Notes: generated by a model not told the origin, from the letters alone. 64,000 bases of DNA from JAQVYB01 sp964490935 (GCA_964490935.1 CAZBEO010000002.1:34097-98096); one strand, 5' to 3'. Counted from the first letter of the stretch, positions 9,457 through 18,433 are shown. A program made the numbers and translations.

Positions 9457-9882
9457 TCAGTGAAGTCCTGACCGCATCGTAATGACCAGTTGATTCTCGT
9501 CCGTCTCCCGGCGACGAAAGTAATGAGCTGATTTGGTCAGCTTGCGCACGACGTGCGCACCCAATTGCTGTTCTTCCAAGTCCTCCAGCGCCTCTTCTTC
9601 CGATTGGATGGGAAGGATGGGATTGTAGGCCGTGCCATGCCAGGAGATGTCTAGAACAATTTCCCGGCCCCGCAGAGTGATAAACATACGGATCGCATGT
9701 TTCTTTTCCTTGTCATCCACTTGACAAATCACGCTTGAAAGCACCTCTTCCAGCACCAAGCTGGCCCGATAAGAAATTGAGGTGGAAATATAATTTACAT
9801 CCAGAAACCGGGTCACTTCCGCTTTCACGTAAATGAGTTCCTTCAGCTCTTTGGTGATGGTGAGTTTGATTTCTTTCTGCAT
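9457..9882 (-). CDS. RsbW/HATPase_c_2-like protein with degenerate ATP site
   Basis: A 141-residue protein with the layout of the anti-sigma kinase ATPase fold (RsbW/SpoIIAB type). The C-terminal LGAHVVRKLTKSAHYFRR is a good match to the family's G-L-H-L-(I/V)-R-K-L lid. The N-box, normally E-x-x-x-N, reads EEVLSSVICQ with no Asn, and the D-x-G-x-P-F motif reads SWHGTAYNP without the Asp, so ATP and magnesium binding may be lost. I chose ATG 9882 because the region upstream of it holds a dispersed repeat. It is first in the lpx operon and could regulate it through partner binding, but no sigma factor or anti-anti-sigma gene is adjacent. Confidence 0.65.
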   Translation of the reverse strand: MQKEIKLTITKELKELIYVKAEVTRFLDVNYISTSISYRASLVLEEVLSSVICQVDDKEKKHAIRMFITLRGREIVLDISWHGTAYNPILPIQSEEEALEDLEEQQLGAHVVRKLTKSAHYFRRRETDENQLVITMRSGLH

Positions 9883-9990
9883 TCCAAACCATTTGGTATT
9901 TTTTTCACAGATAACAGGGCGAACGATACCCGCGCACAGGAAATCTATCAATAGTGTTTGCGTATTATTTCGCATTTTATATCTTGGCGC

Positions 9991-10076
9991 CCAGCAGGCT
10001 GTCAGGCTTTTGGCCCGCCATCCTGCTGGTAAACAACAGCGGGTACGCTGTTGTGCCTTGGCCTCATCGAATTGGA
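9991..10076 (-). repeat. 86-bp dispersed two-hairpin repeat, copy A
   Basis: The reverse complement matches 13201-13286 nearly base for base, from CATTCGATGAGGCCAAG through AACAGCGTACCCGCTGTT to the closing stem. The small hairpin (AACAGCG/CGCTGTT) is perfect here; the large stem ends in CCAGCAGG/CCTGCTGG. The copy fills most of the gap between divergent genes. Confidence 0.8.
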
Positions 10077-10086
10077 CCGATATACT
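10058..10086 (+). promoter_or_regulatory. Candidate sigma-70 type promoter for the GT39 gene
   Basis: TTGGCC at 10058 and TATACT at 10081 are separated by 17 bases, close to the TTGACA/TATAAT consensus, and end about 30 bases before the ATG at 10117. The -35 box falls within repeat copy A, so the repeat may contribute the promoter. Sequence match only. Confidence 0.4.
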
Positions 10087-10116
10087 GAACACACAGATTC
10101 TTCATAAAGGAATATC

Positions 10117-11850
10117 ATGGCGGATCATCCTGTATTTTTATTGGGCAAAATGCCGCCGAACAACGGCTTTGCACGCCGTTTCGGACTCCTGATCATTGCC
10201 GCACTTGCCCTGCTCCTCCTACTGCCGGGCACCGGAGCCATTCCGCTGATCGATCGCGATGAACCCCGATTCACCGAGGCCACACGCGAAATGATCGAGG
10301 GCGGCGAATGGTTCGTACCCTACTTCAACGGCGACTATCGTTTTGACAAACCCGTGCTGACCTACTGGCTTATGACGCCCGGCCTTCTTCTGACCAAACA
10401 CCTGCCCTCCCTCACGCCCGAGCTGGGCGCTCGCCTCCATTCGATCCTTTTCACCATCCTGCTTGGCTGGGTGGTCTTTCTCATGGGGCAACGCTGGTTC
10501 TCATCGCGCACCGGACTTTTTGCCGGCATCGGAATCGTCTCCTGCGCCCAGATGATCATGCATGGGCGCAGCGCCGTCGCCGATATGCCCATGGTCCTCT
10601 GCGTCGCCCTCTCCATGTGGGCGCTCTACGAACTGCTTCACGCCGAGACGCCCCCCCGGCGCTATGGCGGCTGGTTCTTCATGCTCTACCTTTCCTTGGG
10701 CTTCGGGTTTCTGGCCAAAGGCCCCGTGGCCTGGTTGATTCCCCTGCTGAGCCTCCTCCTCTACCGCTTTCTTCTCGGACGCCGCAAACTCCCCTGGCGT
10801 CACCTCCAACTCCCCGACGGTCTCGCCATCGCCCTCGCCATCGTCGGAATCTGGGGAATCCCTGCCCTGATCAAAACCCAAGGCCTCTTCTGGCAGAAAG
10901 GCATGGGCGAACACGTCATGGAACGCGGATTCAGCACCATGGCCGGATTCGGTCACTTCTTTTTCTATTATCTTCTTTCCGCCTTCATCAGTCTCTTCCC
11001 GTGGATAGCCTGTGCCGGATTCGCCTTTGCCCATCTGCGCAAACACTGGAACGCCCACAACGCCTACCTCTGCTCCTGGGCCCTTTCCACCTACCTTTTC
11101 TTCTCCTTCTACTTCACCCAGCTTCCTCACTACGTCATGCCCGCCTTCGCAGCCCTCTTTCTTCTCCTCGGACAACTCGCCGAAGGAGAAAACCACTTCC
11201 CACGCTGGACGCACCGCTGGTTCCGCACCGTCCTACTTGTTCCCACCATCCTAGCCTCCGTGATTTTTCTCTTTGCCCTCCTCTATCCCTTTGAGCCGGT
11301 CTACCTCCCCATTCGTCACCTGCTCCTTGCCGCATCCCTCGGGCTCGCCGGACTCATCGTCATGGGCCTCACACCGAAGCGAGGAAAACACGCCCTTCTG
11401 ATCTACGGCACCCTCCTCCTCGCCCTAGCCCTGACCCTCACAGGCCGAACCCTCCGCAACGCCTCCGTCACCGAAAAAGTCGGGGCCTTCGTCAAACTCC
11501 TACCCGAAGAAACCCGACTCTACGCCACCGGATTCAACGAGCCCGGCGTGGTCTTCTACAGTCACCGACGATGGAACTTCCGCCCCGACCCCGATGAAGT
11601 CATGCTCGAAGGCATGAACACCCCCGGCCCCTGCGCCATCCTGCTCCTCGAAAGTGAAAAAAAGCCCGACTACTTTTTCCGTCATCTCGCACGCACCCGC
11701 TTCGACTGGAACGCCCCGCAGCGCGAAAAGAATCACACCAAAGAAAACGAACAACTTCCCACCGACGGCTTTAACACCCTGTTTTTTGAAGGGTTCAATC
11801 CAGCCCGTACCAGTTGGGCCACCGTACGCCTCTACTACCGGGAGAACTGA
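10117..11850 (+). CDS. GT39-family membrane glycosyltransferase (ArnT/PMT-like)
   Basis: A 577-residue polytopic protein that probably transfers a sugar from a polyprenyl phosphate to lipid A or another periplasmic acceptor. The first hydrophobic segment (LLIIAALALLLLLPG) is followed by IPLIDRDEPRFTEATREM, the family's catalytic-Asp loop, then FNGDYRFDKPVLTYWL. About ten to twelve membrane segments follow, with a soluble periplasmic C-terminal part from about residue 450. Length and the DEPRF motif fit ArnT-like GT39 proteins. ATG 10117 has AAAGG seven bases upstream. It is divergent from the lpxB operon, which supports a lipid A or glycolipid role; the sugar cannot be told from sequence. Confidence 0.85.
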   Translation: MADHPVFLLGKMPPNNGFARRFGLLIIAALALLLLLPGTGAIPLIDRDEPRFTEATREMIEGGEWFVPYFNGDYRFDKPVLTYWLMTPGLLLTKHLPSLTPELGARLHSILFTILLGWVVFLMGQRWFSSRTGLFAGIGIVSCAQMIMHGRSAVADMPMVLCVALSMWALYELLHAETPPRRYGGWFFMLYLSLGFGFLAKGPVAWLIPLLSLLLYRFLLGRRKLPWRHLQLPDGLAIALAIVGIWGIPALIKTQGLFWQKGMGEHVMERGFSTMAGFGHFFFYYLLSAFISLFPWIACAGFAFAHLRKHWNAHNAYLCSWALSTYLFFSFYFTQLPHYVMPAFAALFLLLGQLAEGENHFPRWTHRWFRTVLLVPTILASVIFLFALLYPFEPVYLPIRHLLLAASLGLAGLIVMGLTPKRGKHALLIYGTLLLALALTLTGRTLRNASVTEKVGAFVKLLPEETRLYATGFNEPGVVFYSHRRWNFRPDPDEVMLEGMNTPGPCAILLLESEKKPDYFFRHLARTRFDWNAPQREKNHTKENEQLPTDGFNTLFFEGFNPARTSWATVRLYYREN

Positions 11851-11884
11851 CTTTTTTCCATGCGTTGGTGCCACCGACAAAAGT

Positions 11885-12005
11885 CCGCGCAAGTTATCAC
11901 CCCGGATGGGGTGAAGGCGTATAGCCCAGAGTCGGGAGACCCTGGGTTTCTGATTCTCCAACATCCCAAGCACCCCGGTGGGGCTTGGGAGCCAACGCCC
12001 TATTC
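11885..12005. repeat. Compact GC-rich intergenic element with nested palindromes
   Basis: The 283-base gap after the GT39 gene holds CACCCC-ggat-GGGGTG (11898-11913), a CCCAG...CTGGG pair (around 11925-11945) and a long stem CCCAAGCaCCCC/GGGGCTTGGG (11965-11989). The arrangement resembles short non-coding GC-rich elements scattered in some PVC and Bacteroidota genomes (from memory, not searched). No second copy is in this window. Confidence 0.45.
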
Positions 12006-12133
12006 TTTCAGATTGACACCCACCCCTCCCATATCTAACCTGCACAATTGTATGGAGTGAAGCAGATGACGTGCCTATAGAGCCACAGGGCTAAAAAGCT
12101 ATTTATTATCGTGCAACTGCGGAGGGAGTTCAT

Positions 12134-13057
12134 ATGCGTATGCGTTTTGTGATGACGACAGGGTTGTTTTTGGCGGTTATGGGATGGTCAAGCGTTGTGC
12201 TTGGTTTGGATGCGCGTGCGCGGGCAGATGGCGAGGCCGTGCCTACGGTGATTGGCGAGATTGCCGGCTGGGGCATGTTTACGCATTCCGGCAAGGCTGA
12301 TTTCAAGGACCCCGACAATCCCTCGGACAAGCCTTCCGCGAGTGCCACAGAAGTCTCCGTGTTGCTCCCCTTCCCTGTGTATCAAACAGAGAATTGGCAG
12401 TATTTTGCGGGGCCTCAATTGGATTGGTACCGCTATGAGTTTGATCATGTGCGCGACTTGGATGAGGTGGATGTGTACGATGTGGCTTTGCAACTGGGGG
12501 CGGCCTATTCGGGCATCCAAAATTGGGAATTCATGGTGTTTGGGGCACCGGGTTTATACACCGATTTTCGCAAGATTGGGCGCGAGGATTTTAAGTTCTT
12601 TTCCAGCGCGGCGGCCTATTGGCAATGCACCAAAACCATTCAATTGGTGGGCGGCGCGGCGTATGACACAGCACTGGGTGATGATGAAATTTATCCGATG
12701 GGCGGGGTTCGCTGGGACCCTTCGCCGAATCTGAGCCTGCAGCTCATCTTCCCCGAGCCAATCGTTTTGTGGGCGCCCACGAAAGGGCTGTTGCTCTTCG
12801 CCCATCTGCTGCCTGCGGGAGGAAAGTGGAACACCTATGATAAAACTCAAGATCATGAACGCCATTCATTTAAGACCGAGGGCTGGCGCACGGGGTGTGG
12901 TATCGAGGTACAACTGACCGAGTTGCTTTGGTTTCATATAGCTGGCGGCATGGAGTTTGACCGGAATTATGAAATAGAAAATGAGGACGACGATTCCATG
13001 ATGAAATCGGATGTGGACGATACTTGGTATGCCCGCGTGGGCGTGGTGCTGCGCTGA
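12134..13057 (+). CDS. Predicted outer-membrane beta-barrel protein
   Basis: A 307-residue exported protein of no family I can name. The N-terminus is a signal peptide (MRMRFVMTTGLFLAVMGWSSVVLG) and the mature chain alternates short amphipathic strands with acidic loops (NWQYFAGPQLDWYRYEF, DLDEVDVYDVALQLG, LSLQLIFPEPIVLW), ending in WYARVGVVLR, a plausible barrel-closing strand. GGAGGGA at 12121 gives a strong ribosome site before ATG 12134. It stands alone between two repeat-bearing gaps. Codon usage looks less GC-rich than its neighbours, with frequent TTG and GGG codons, so recent transfer is possible. Confidence 0.7.
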   Translation: MRMRFVMTTGLFLAVMGWSSVVLGLDARARADGEAVPTVIGEIAGWGMFTHSGKADFKDPDNPSDKPSASATEVSVLLPFPVYQTENWQYFAGPQLDWYRYEFDHVRDLDEVDVYDVALQLGAAYSGIQNWEFMVFGAPGLYTDFRKIGREDFKFFSSAAAYWQCTKTIQLVGGAAYDTALGDDEIYPMGGVRWDPSPNLSLQLIFPEPIVLWAPTKGLLLFAHLLPAGGKWNTYDKTQDHERHSFKTEGWRTGCGIEVQLTELLWFHIAGGMEFDRNYEIENEDDDSMMKSDVDDTWYARVGVVLR

Positions 13058-13147
13058 CCGCAGCAGGGCTCCATCCAGTAATCCGTCGGGACTTTAGGTG
13101 TTTAAAACCCGATCACGCAGATCAACTCTGATCGTTGCGACGTGCTC

Positions 13148-13286
13148 CAGTACATCAGGACAGATTGCTTTATGAAGAAGCTGCGCGCTCAGTATAGCTG
13201 TCCCATTCGATGAGGCCAAGACACAACAGCGTACTCGCTTTTGTTTACTAGCAGGCTGTCGGGCCTAAAGCCCGACAGCCTGCTAG
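13148..13286 (+). repeat. Dispersed two-hairpin repeat, copy B, with 5' extension
   Basis: This sits in the 365-base gene-free stretch 13058-13422. The core 13201-13286 matches copy A (9991-10076, inverted) and copy C (20984-21055). The large hairpin is a near-perfect 17-bp stem (13248-13264 with 13270-13286) and has no T-run, so it is not a classical terminator. The 5' extension from 13158 matches the partial copy at 3097-3150. Nothing else is evident in the gap apart from the leader of the next operon. Confidence 0.8.
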
Positions 13287-13422
13287 GCAACTACATGCTT
13301 TCCCGGAAAACCTCTTCACGTAATTGTTCCTGCCGGAAAAACAGGTGAATAATCACTGGAAACTAGGAGGCGGATTGGTTTAGTATGCTCCCCTCTTTAG
13401 CTGAAAACAGAAGGGCTGAGTT

Positions 13423-13977
13423 ATGCAGGAAAAAATCAAAGAAATAGCCAGTCGGATTCGCGAGATGCGCGAGTTGTCAGACCTGCGTGTCGAAGAGGTG
13501 TCCGAGCGCCTTGGCATCTTCGCCGCTGAGTACAGCCAATATGAATCGGGCGATGCGGATATTCCTGCCAGCCGCCTTCTTGAACTGGCCTCGATATTCA
13601 ACGTGGACATGGGACTGCTCCTCACCGGCGAAGAACCCCGGATGCACTTCTATTCGGTCACCCGGCGGGACAAAGGCGTCAGCGTCGAGCGCCGCAAGGC
13701 CTATCGCTACCAAAACTTGGCGGCCAACTTCATCCACGCCAAAGCGGAGCCCTTTCTCGTCACGGTGGACCCCAAACCCGACGGCGAGACGCCTACAAAA
13801 AACGCCCACCCCGGCCAGGAATTCAATTATCTGCTCGAAGGCCGCCTGCGCCTCTATATCCGCGACCAAGAAATCGACCTCGAACCGGGCGACAGCATTT
13901 ATTTCGACTCGGCCTGTCCGCATGCCATGTGCGCGCTCGATAACCAACCCGCCCGCTTCCTGGCGGTCATCCTTTAA
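13423..13977 (+). CDS. HTH (XRE)-cupin transcriptional regulator, first copy
   Basis: A 184-residue regulator with an N-terminal XRE helix-turn-helix (residues 1-65, with RIREMRELSDLRVEEVSERLG and YESGDADIPASRLLELA) and a C-terminal cupin-2 barrel (residues about 105-184, with HPGQEFNYLLEGRLRLYI and LEPGDSIYFDSACPHAMCAL). Proteins of this class bind DNA and sense a small carboxylate or related effector in the cupin. It is 22 bases ahead of an acyl-CoA ligase and starts the 2-oxoacid oxidoreductase operon, so it probably controls that operon in response to a pathway acid. A second gene of the same design lies at 18443. Confidence 0.88.
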   Translation: MQEKIKEIASRIREMRELSDLRVEEVSERLGIFAAEYSQYESGDADIPASRLLELASIFNVDMGLLLTGEEPRMHFYSVTRRDKGVSVERRKAYRYQNLAANFIHAKAEPFLVTVDPKPDGETPTKNAHPGQEFNYLLEGRLRLYIRDQEIDLEPGDSIYFDSACPHAMCALDNQPARFLAVIL

Positions 13978-13999
13978 TCTTTATCGTTACGGGAGCCCC

Positions 14000-15679
14000 A
14001 TGAATCTAATGTCTCGTTTTCTGGATCGAACAGAATTCTCCTCCTACGAGGACTTCTTCGATCACTTTAAAATCAACACGCCGCCCGATTTTAATTTTGC
14101 ATTCGACGTGGTGGATGTCTACGCCACCGAGCAACCGGAAAAACGCGCGTTGGTCTGGTGTGATGATCACGGACACGACCGCCTCTTCACCTTTGCCGAC
14201 CTGAGCTGCGAAAGCCGAAAGGCCGCCAACGCCTTCCAGCAACTCGGCATCAGAAAAGGCGACAATGTGATGCTGATCATGAAAGGGCATTATCAGTTTT
14301 GGATTTGCCTGCTCGCGCTCCACCGCATCGGCGCCGCCGCCGTACCGGCCACCCACATGCTGACCGCGAAGGACCTAATTTACCGCATCGAAAAATCACA
14401 ACTCAAAATGGCCGTTTGTGTAAATGATGCACGACTGATGGATGATCTCGACCAGGCCCAGGCCGCCACCGGAGGTATGCTCACCATCAAAGCATCCATC
14501 GGTGCCGAACGCCCCGGATGGCATTCCTTCGAGCAACTCATCGCCGACTCGCCCGATGTCTTTCCGCGCCCCTCCGGCGCGGACGCGCCCGCCCTGCACG
14601 ATAACTCGCTGATCTATTTTTCCTCCGGCACCACCGGCATGCCGAAAATGGTCGCACTCGATTTCGCCTACCCCCTCGGTCACATCATCACCGCAGGCTA
14701 TTGGCAGAACGTGCAAGACGATGGCCTCCACTGCACGGTGGCCGATACCGGATGGGCCAAATGCGTCTGGGGAAAAATCTATGGCCAGTGGATTTGCGGC
14801 AGCGCCGTCTTCGCCTATGACTATGACCAGTTCGACGCCGGGAACATGCTCGAAAAATGCGCGCAGTATCGCGTATCCACCTTCTGTGCGCCGCCCACCG
14901 TCTACCGCCTGCTCATTAAAAAGGATATGTCCCACTACGATCTAAGCCACCTGAAATACGTGGTGACGGCGGGTGAACCGCTGAACCCGGAAGTCTATGA
15001 AAAGTTTCTCGAATACACGGGCTTGAAACTGATGGAGGGCTTTGGCCAGACCGAACTCGTCGTCACCATTGCCACTTGGCCTTGGATGAAGCCCAAGCCC
15101 GGCTCGATGGGCCGCCCCTCCCCCGGCTATCACGTCGAACTCCACGGCACTGATGGATGCCGCGTGGAAACCGGCGAAGAAGGCGAAATTGTCCTCCGCA
15201 CCGACATCCCGCCGCCCGGCATGTTTTCCGGCTATCATCACGACTCCGAAAAAACGGCGGGCGTCTGGCATGATGGCTTCTATCACACCGGCGACATGGC
15301 CTGGCAGGATGAAGACGGCTACTTCTGGTTTGTTGGACGTGATGACGACATCATCAAAAGCTCCGGTTACAAGGTCGGCCCCTTTGAGGTGGAGAGTGCC
15401 CTCATCGAACATCCTGCCGTACTCGAGTGCGCCATAACCGGCGTGCCCGACCGCATTCGCGGGCAGGCCATTAAGGCCAGCGTCGTACTCACGCCCGCCT
15501 ACCAACCCTCGGAGGAACTTAAAATTGAACTTCAAAACCATGTCAAAAAAGTCACTGCGCCCTACAAATATCCGCGCGTGATTGATTTTGTGAAAGAACT
15601 CCCCAAAACCATCAGCGGAAAAATCCGTCGCGTCGAGATTCGCACGCAGGACGCCGATGACGCTGAACGGAACGGATAG
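14000..15679 (+). CDS. AMP-forming acyl-CoA synthetase, first copy
   Basis: A 559-residue ligase of the ANL superfamily that activates a carboxylic acid with ATP and CoA. The P-loop reads YFSSGTTGMPKMV (near residue 210), the A5 motif is GFGQTE, A7 is YHTGDMAW, the hinge is GRDDDIIKSSGYKVGPFEVE and the C-terminal catalytic Lys is in KTISGKIRRVE. The overall layout resembles acetyl/medium-chain acyl-CoA synthetases more than FadD. GGGAG before ATG 14000 supports the start; in-frame sequence upstream merely shadows the cupin gene. With the adjoining 2-oxoacid oxidoreductase it could convert a short or branched acid to acyl-CoA for reductive carboxylation, or work in the reverse direction. Confidence 0.9.
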   Translation: MNLMSRFLDRTEFSSYEDFFDHFKINTPPDFNFAFDVVDVYATEQPEKRALVWCDDHGHDRLFTFADLSCESRKAANAFQQLGIRKGDNVMLIMKGHYQFWICLLALHRIGAAAVPATHMLTAKDLIYRIEKSQLKMAVCVNDARLMDDLDQAQAATGGMLTIKASIGAERPGWHSFEQLIADSPDVFPRPSGADAPALHDNSLIYFSSGTTGMPKMVALDFAYPLGHIITAGYWQNVQDDGLHCTVADTGWAKCVWGKIYGQWICGSAVFAYDYDQFDAGNMLEKCAQYRVSTFCAPPTVYRLLIKKDMSHYDLSHLKYVVTAGEPLNPEVYEKFLEYTGLKLMEGFGQTELVVTIATWPWMKPKPGSMGRPSPGYHVELHGTDGCRVETGEEGEIVLRTDIPPPGMFSGYHHDSEKTAGVWHDGFYHTGDMAWQDEDGYFWFVGRDDDIIKSSGYKVGPFEVESALIEHPAVLECAITGVPDRIRGQAIKASVVLTPAYQPSEELKIELQNHVKKVTAPYKYPRVIDFVKELPKTISGKIRRVEIRTQDADDAERNG

Positions 15680-15688
15680 GTCTGTGAT

Positions 15689-15937
15689 ATGAATACAAAA
15701 AAACCAAAACCGGTCATCACCATTGTGGAATGCAAGGGTTGCGGACGCTGCGTAGCCGCCTGCCCGAAACAAGTCCTACGCATGGGCGATCAACTCAACG
15801 AGCGCGGCTATGCCTATGTGGAGTATCTGGGCGAGGGTTGCATTGGATGCGCCAACTGCTTCTATTCCTGCCCTGAACCGCATGCCATCTCCATCCGCAT
15901 TCCACTGCGCCCCACCGAAACCACCGAGGAAGAATAA
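15689..15937 (+). CDS. 2x[4Fe-4S] ferredoxin subunit of 2-oxoacid oxidoreductase
   Basis: An 82-residue ferredoxin, the delta-type electron-transfer subunit of a 2-oxoacid:ferredoxin oxidoreductase. Two cluster motifs are visible: CKGCGRCVAACP near residue 13 and CIGCANCFYSCP near residue 51, each C-x2-C-x2-C-x3-C-P. It follows the ligase by nine bases and precedes the alpha subunit by four, so it is co-transcribed with them. Its small size, with a single ferredoxin domain, matches the VorD/KorD pattern. Confidence 0.9.
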   Translation: MNTKKPKPVITIVECKGCGRCVAACPKQVLRMGDQLNERGYAYVEYLGEGCIGCANCFYSCPEPHAISIRIPLRPTETTEEE

Positions 15938-15941
15938 TGCC

Positions 15942-16991
15942 ATGGCCACTCAACTGATTAAAGGTAACACCGCCGTAGTCATCGGCGCGCTCTATGCCGG
16001 ATGCGATTGCTACTTCGGCTATCCGATCACCCCGGCCAGCGAAATTCTCCAGGAAGCCTCGCGATATTTCCCGCCGCTCGGACGCAAATTCGTGCAGGCC
16101 GAATCCGAGGAAGCCGCCATCAATATGACCTACGGCGCAAGCGCTGCAGGGCATCGCGTCATGACCGCCTCCTCCGGCCCCGGCATCAGCCTCAAACAGG
16201 AAGGCGTCTCCTACATGGCGGGCTCCGAACTGCCGTGCGTCATTGCCGATATTATGCGAGCAGGCCCAGGCCTCGGCAACATTGGCCCCGAGCAGGGCGA
16301 CTACAACCAGGTGGTCAAAGGCGGTGGCCACGGCAATTACCGCTGCATCGTCGTCGCCCCCAATTCCATTCAGGAAATGTGCGACCTGACCATTCTCGCC
16401 TTTGACCTCGCCTTCAAATACCGCACGCCGACCTACCTGCTCGCCGACGGCGTACTCGGCCAAATGATCGAGCCGCTCAATTTTCCCGAGCACGCCATCA
16501 CCCCCGCGCTCGACAACACTTGGGCCGTCAGCGGAAACAAGGAAACAATGGGCAATCTCATTACCTCCATCTTCCTCGACTTCGATCAGCTCGAGACCTT
16601 TAACAATCATCTACAGGAAAAATATCGACGCATCGAAGAATCCGAATGCCGACACGAGGCCTACCGTACCGACGATGCGGACCTTATTCTCGTGGCCTAC
16701 GGTATTTGCAGCCGCATCGCAAAATCTGCCGTCGATCAGGCCCGCGCCGAGGGCTTCAAGGTGGGCCTCTTCCGTCCAATCACCCTCTTCCCCTGGCCCG
16801 CTCCTGCCCTGCGTGAACTCTGCGCCGCTCGCAACGTGCAGCTCATCTCCGTGGAAATGAGCAATGGCCAAATGCGCGACGACATCAAGCTCGCCATCGA
16901 TTGTATGTGCCCTGTCCATCTCGTCTCGCGGCTCGGGGGAAATTTAATGACCATGGACCAGGTACTGGACTCCATAAGGGGATTGGCATGA
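15942..16991 (+). CDS. vorB: 2-oxoacid:ferredoxin oxidoreductase, alpha subunit (VorB/KorA-like)
   Basis: The alpha subunit of a thiamine-dependent enzyme that interconverts a 2-oxoacid with acyl-CoA, CO2 and reduced ferredoxin. In 349 residues it shows GYPITPASEI, EAAINMTYGASAAGHRVMT and SSGPGISLKQEG, all in the pyrimidine-binding domain, then a C-terminal domain with GLFRPITLFPWP. The family is usually annotated as 3-methyl-2-oxobutanoate or 2-oxoglutarate oxidoreductase; the substrate here is not certain. ATG 15942 follows the ferredoxin stop closely, and the gene overlaps the next one by ATGA. Confidence 0.88.
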   Translation: MATQLIKGNTAVVIGALYAGCDCYFGYPITPASEILQEASRYFPPLGRKFVQAESEEAAINMTYGASAAGHRVMTASSGPGISLKQEGVSYMAGSELPCVIADIMRAGPGLGNIGPEQGDYNQVVKGGGHGNYRCIVVAPNSIQEMCDLTILAFDLAFKYRTPTYLLADGVLGQMIEPLNFPEHAITPALDNTWAVSGNKETMGNLITSIFLDFDQLETFNNHLQEKYRRIEESECRHEAYRTDDADLILVAYGICSRIAKSAVDQARAEGFKVGLFRPITLFPWPAPALRELCAARNVQLISVEMSNGQMRDDIKLAIDCMCPVHLVSRLGGNLMTMDQVLDSIRGLA

Positions 16992-18433
16992 AAGAAAAAA
17001 TTATTTCCAGCAAAGGCATCTACAGCACCTTCCCACGCAAAGGAGGCTCCGCGCCCACCGCCACGCACTACTGTCCCGGATGCGGTCACGGCATTATCCA
17101 TAAACTGATCGGCGAGGCGATGGTGGACCTTGGCATTCAGGAACGCTGCGTGGCCATCAGCCCCGTAGGATGCGCCGTCTTCGCCTACTACTATTTCGAC
17201 TGCGGCAACATTCAGGTGGCACACGGGCGCGCACCCGCCGTTGGAACCGGCATCTCGCGCGCGCGAAACGCCGCCGTCGTCCTCTCCTATCAGGGCGATG
17301 GCGACCTCGCATCCATCGGGCTGAATGAAACGCTTCAGGCCGCCAATCGGGGCGAAAAAATGGCGGTCTTTTTTGTGAACAACACCGTCTACGGCATGAC
17401 TGGCGGCCAGATGGCGCCCACCACACTGATCGGCGAAAAAACCAGCACCTGCCCAGAAGGACGCGACCCACGGCAGGCCGGATACCCGCTCCATTTGTGC
17501 GAACTGATCAGCACCCTACGCGCCCCCGTATTCGTCGAGCGCGTTTCCGTATCCGACATCAAACATATCCGCAAGGCCCGCCAGGCCATCCGCAAGGCTC
17601 TCGAAATTCAGCGCGACGCCAAGGGCTATGCCTTTGTGGAAATCCTCTCGAATTGTCCCACCAATCTGAAGCAGGACGCCCTCTCCAGTGCCGATTTCAT
17701 CAACGACCAAATGGAAAAGGAATTTCCGCTGGGAAACTATAGAGACCAAACCGGCTCCACCGAGCCCCTTCAACGCGAAGACAGCCAATTTAATAAAAGC
17801 GCCATCGACCATCTCTTCGATCTCGAAAATAATACGGCGGAAACCGCGCTCGACCGACCGGACTTCTCCCCCGTGCAAATCAAAGTGGCCGGGTTCGGTG
17901 GGCAGGGTGTGCTGAGTCTCGGTATCCTGCTTACGCAGGCTGCCTGCCACGATCGCTATTTCACCTCCTGGTATCCCTCTTACGGCCCCGAACAGCGCGG
18001 TGGCACCTCGAACTGCAGCGTGGTGATCAGTGGAACACCCGTTGGCTCCCCAGTGATCTCTCATCCCGACGTACTAATCGCCATGAACCGCCCGTCCCTC
18101 GAACGGTTCGCCGAGTCGGTCCGCCCGGGCGGCCTCATTCTGTATGACTCGGTCATGGGCGACTTCTCCGCGCCCAAGTCCGTCCGTGTCCTACCCGTTC
18201 CCGCCGGGCAACTGGCCACGGATAACGGCGCGCCCATGGCCGCCAACACCATCATGTTCGGCGTGCTTGCCGCACTGAACATCACCGGCCTTTCCATCGA
18301 AGGATTCCACGCAGCACTCGATCAATCCTTCGCCAAAAAACCAAAACTGATCCCGATCAACCGAAATATCATGGAACAGGGAACCGCCTGGGCGAAGTCC
18401 AACGCCCTCTCCACCCCATCAAATCAATCGTGA
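16988..18433 (+). CDS. 2-oxoacid:ferredoxin oxidoreductase, fused beta-gamma subunit
   Basis: A 481-residue fusion. Residues 1-about 260 are the TPP-binding beta subunit, with YCPGCGHGIIHKL, SPVGCAVFAYYYFDCGN, SYQGDGDLASIG and NNTVYGMTGGQMAPTT. A linker of some 40 residues leads to the gamma domain from about residue 295, which opens IKVAGFGGQGVLSLGILL and contains YGPEQRGGTSNCSVVIS. Beta and gamma are separate genes in many anaerobes, so the fusion fixes their ratio. Together with the ferredoxin and alpha genes this makes a complete enzyme. An HTH-cupin gene follows nine bases downstream. Confidence 0.9.
   Translation: MKEKIISSKGIYSTFPRKGGSAPTATHYCPGCGHGIIHKLIGEAMVDLGIQERCVAISPVGCAVFAYYYFDCGNIQVAHGRAPAVGTGISRARNAAVVLSYQGDGDLASIGLNETLQAANRGEKMAVFFVNNTVYGMTGGQMAPTTLIGEKTSTCPEGRDPRQAGYPLHLCELISTLRAPVFVERVSVSDIKHIRKARQAIRKALEIQRDAKGYAFVEILSNCPTNLKQDALSSADFINDQMEKEFPLGNYRDQTGSTEPLQREDSQFNKSAIDHLFDLENNTAETALDRPDFSPVQIKVAGFGGQGVLSLGILLTQAACHDRYFTSWYPSYGPEQRGGTSNCSVVISGTPVGSPVISHPDVLIAMNRPSLERFAESVRPGGLILYDSVMGDFSAPKSVRVLPVPAGQLATDNGAPMAANTIMFGVLAALNITGLSIEGFHAALDQSFAKKPKLIPINRNIMEQGTAWAKSNALSTPSNQS

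Noticed and set aside
13248..13286. Large hairpin of repeat copy B as a rho-independent terminator
   Set aside because: The stem is strong, but there is no T-run on either strand and the same hairpin recurs upstream of genes, so a dispersed repeat explains it better.
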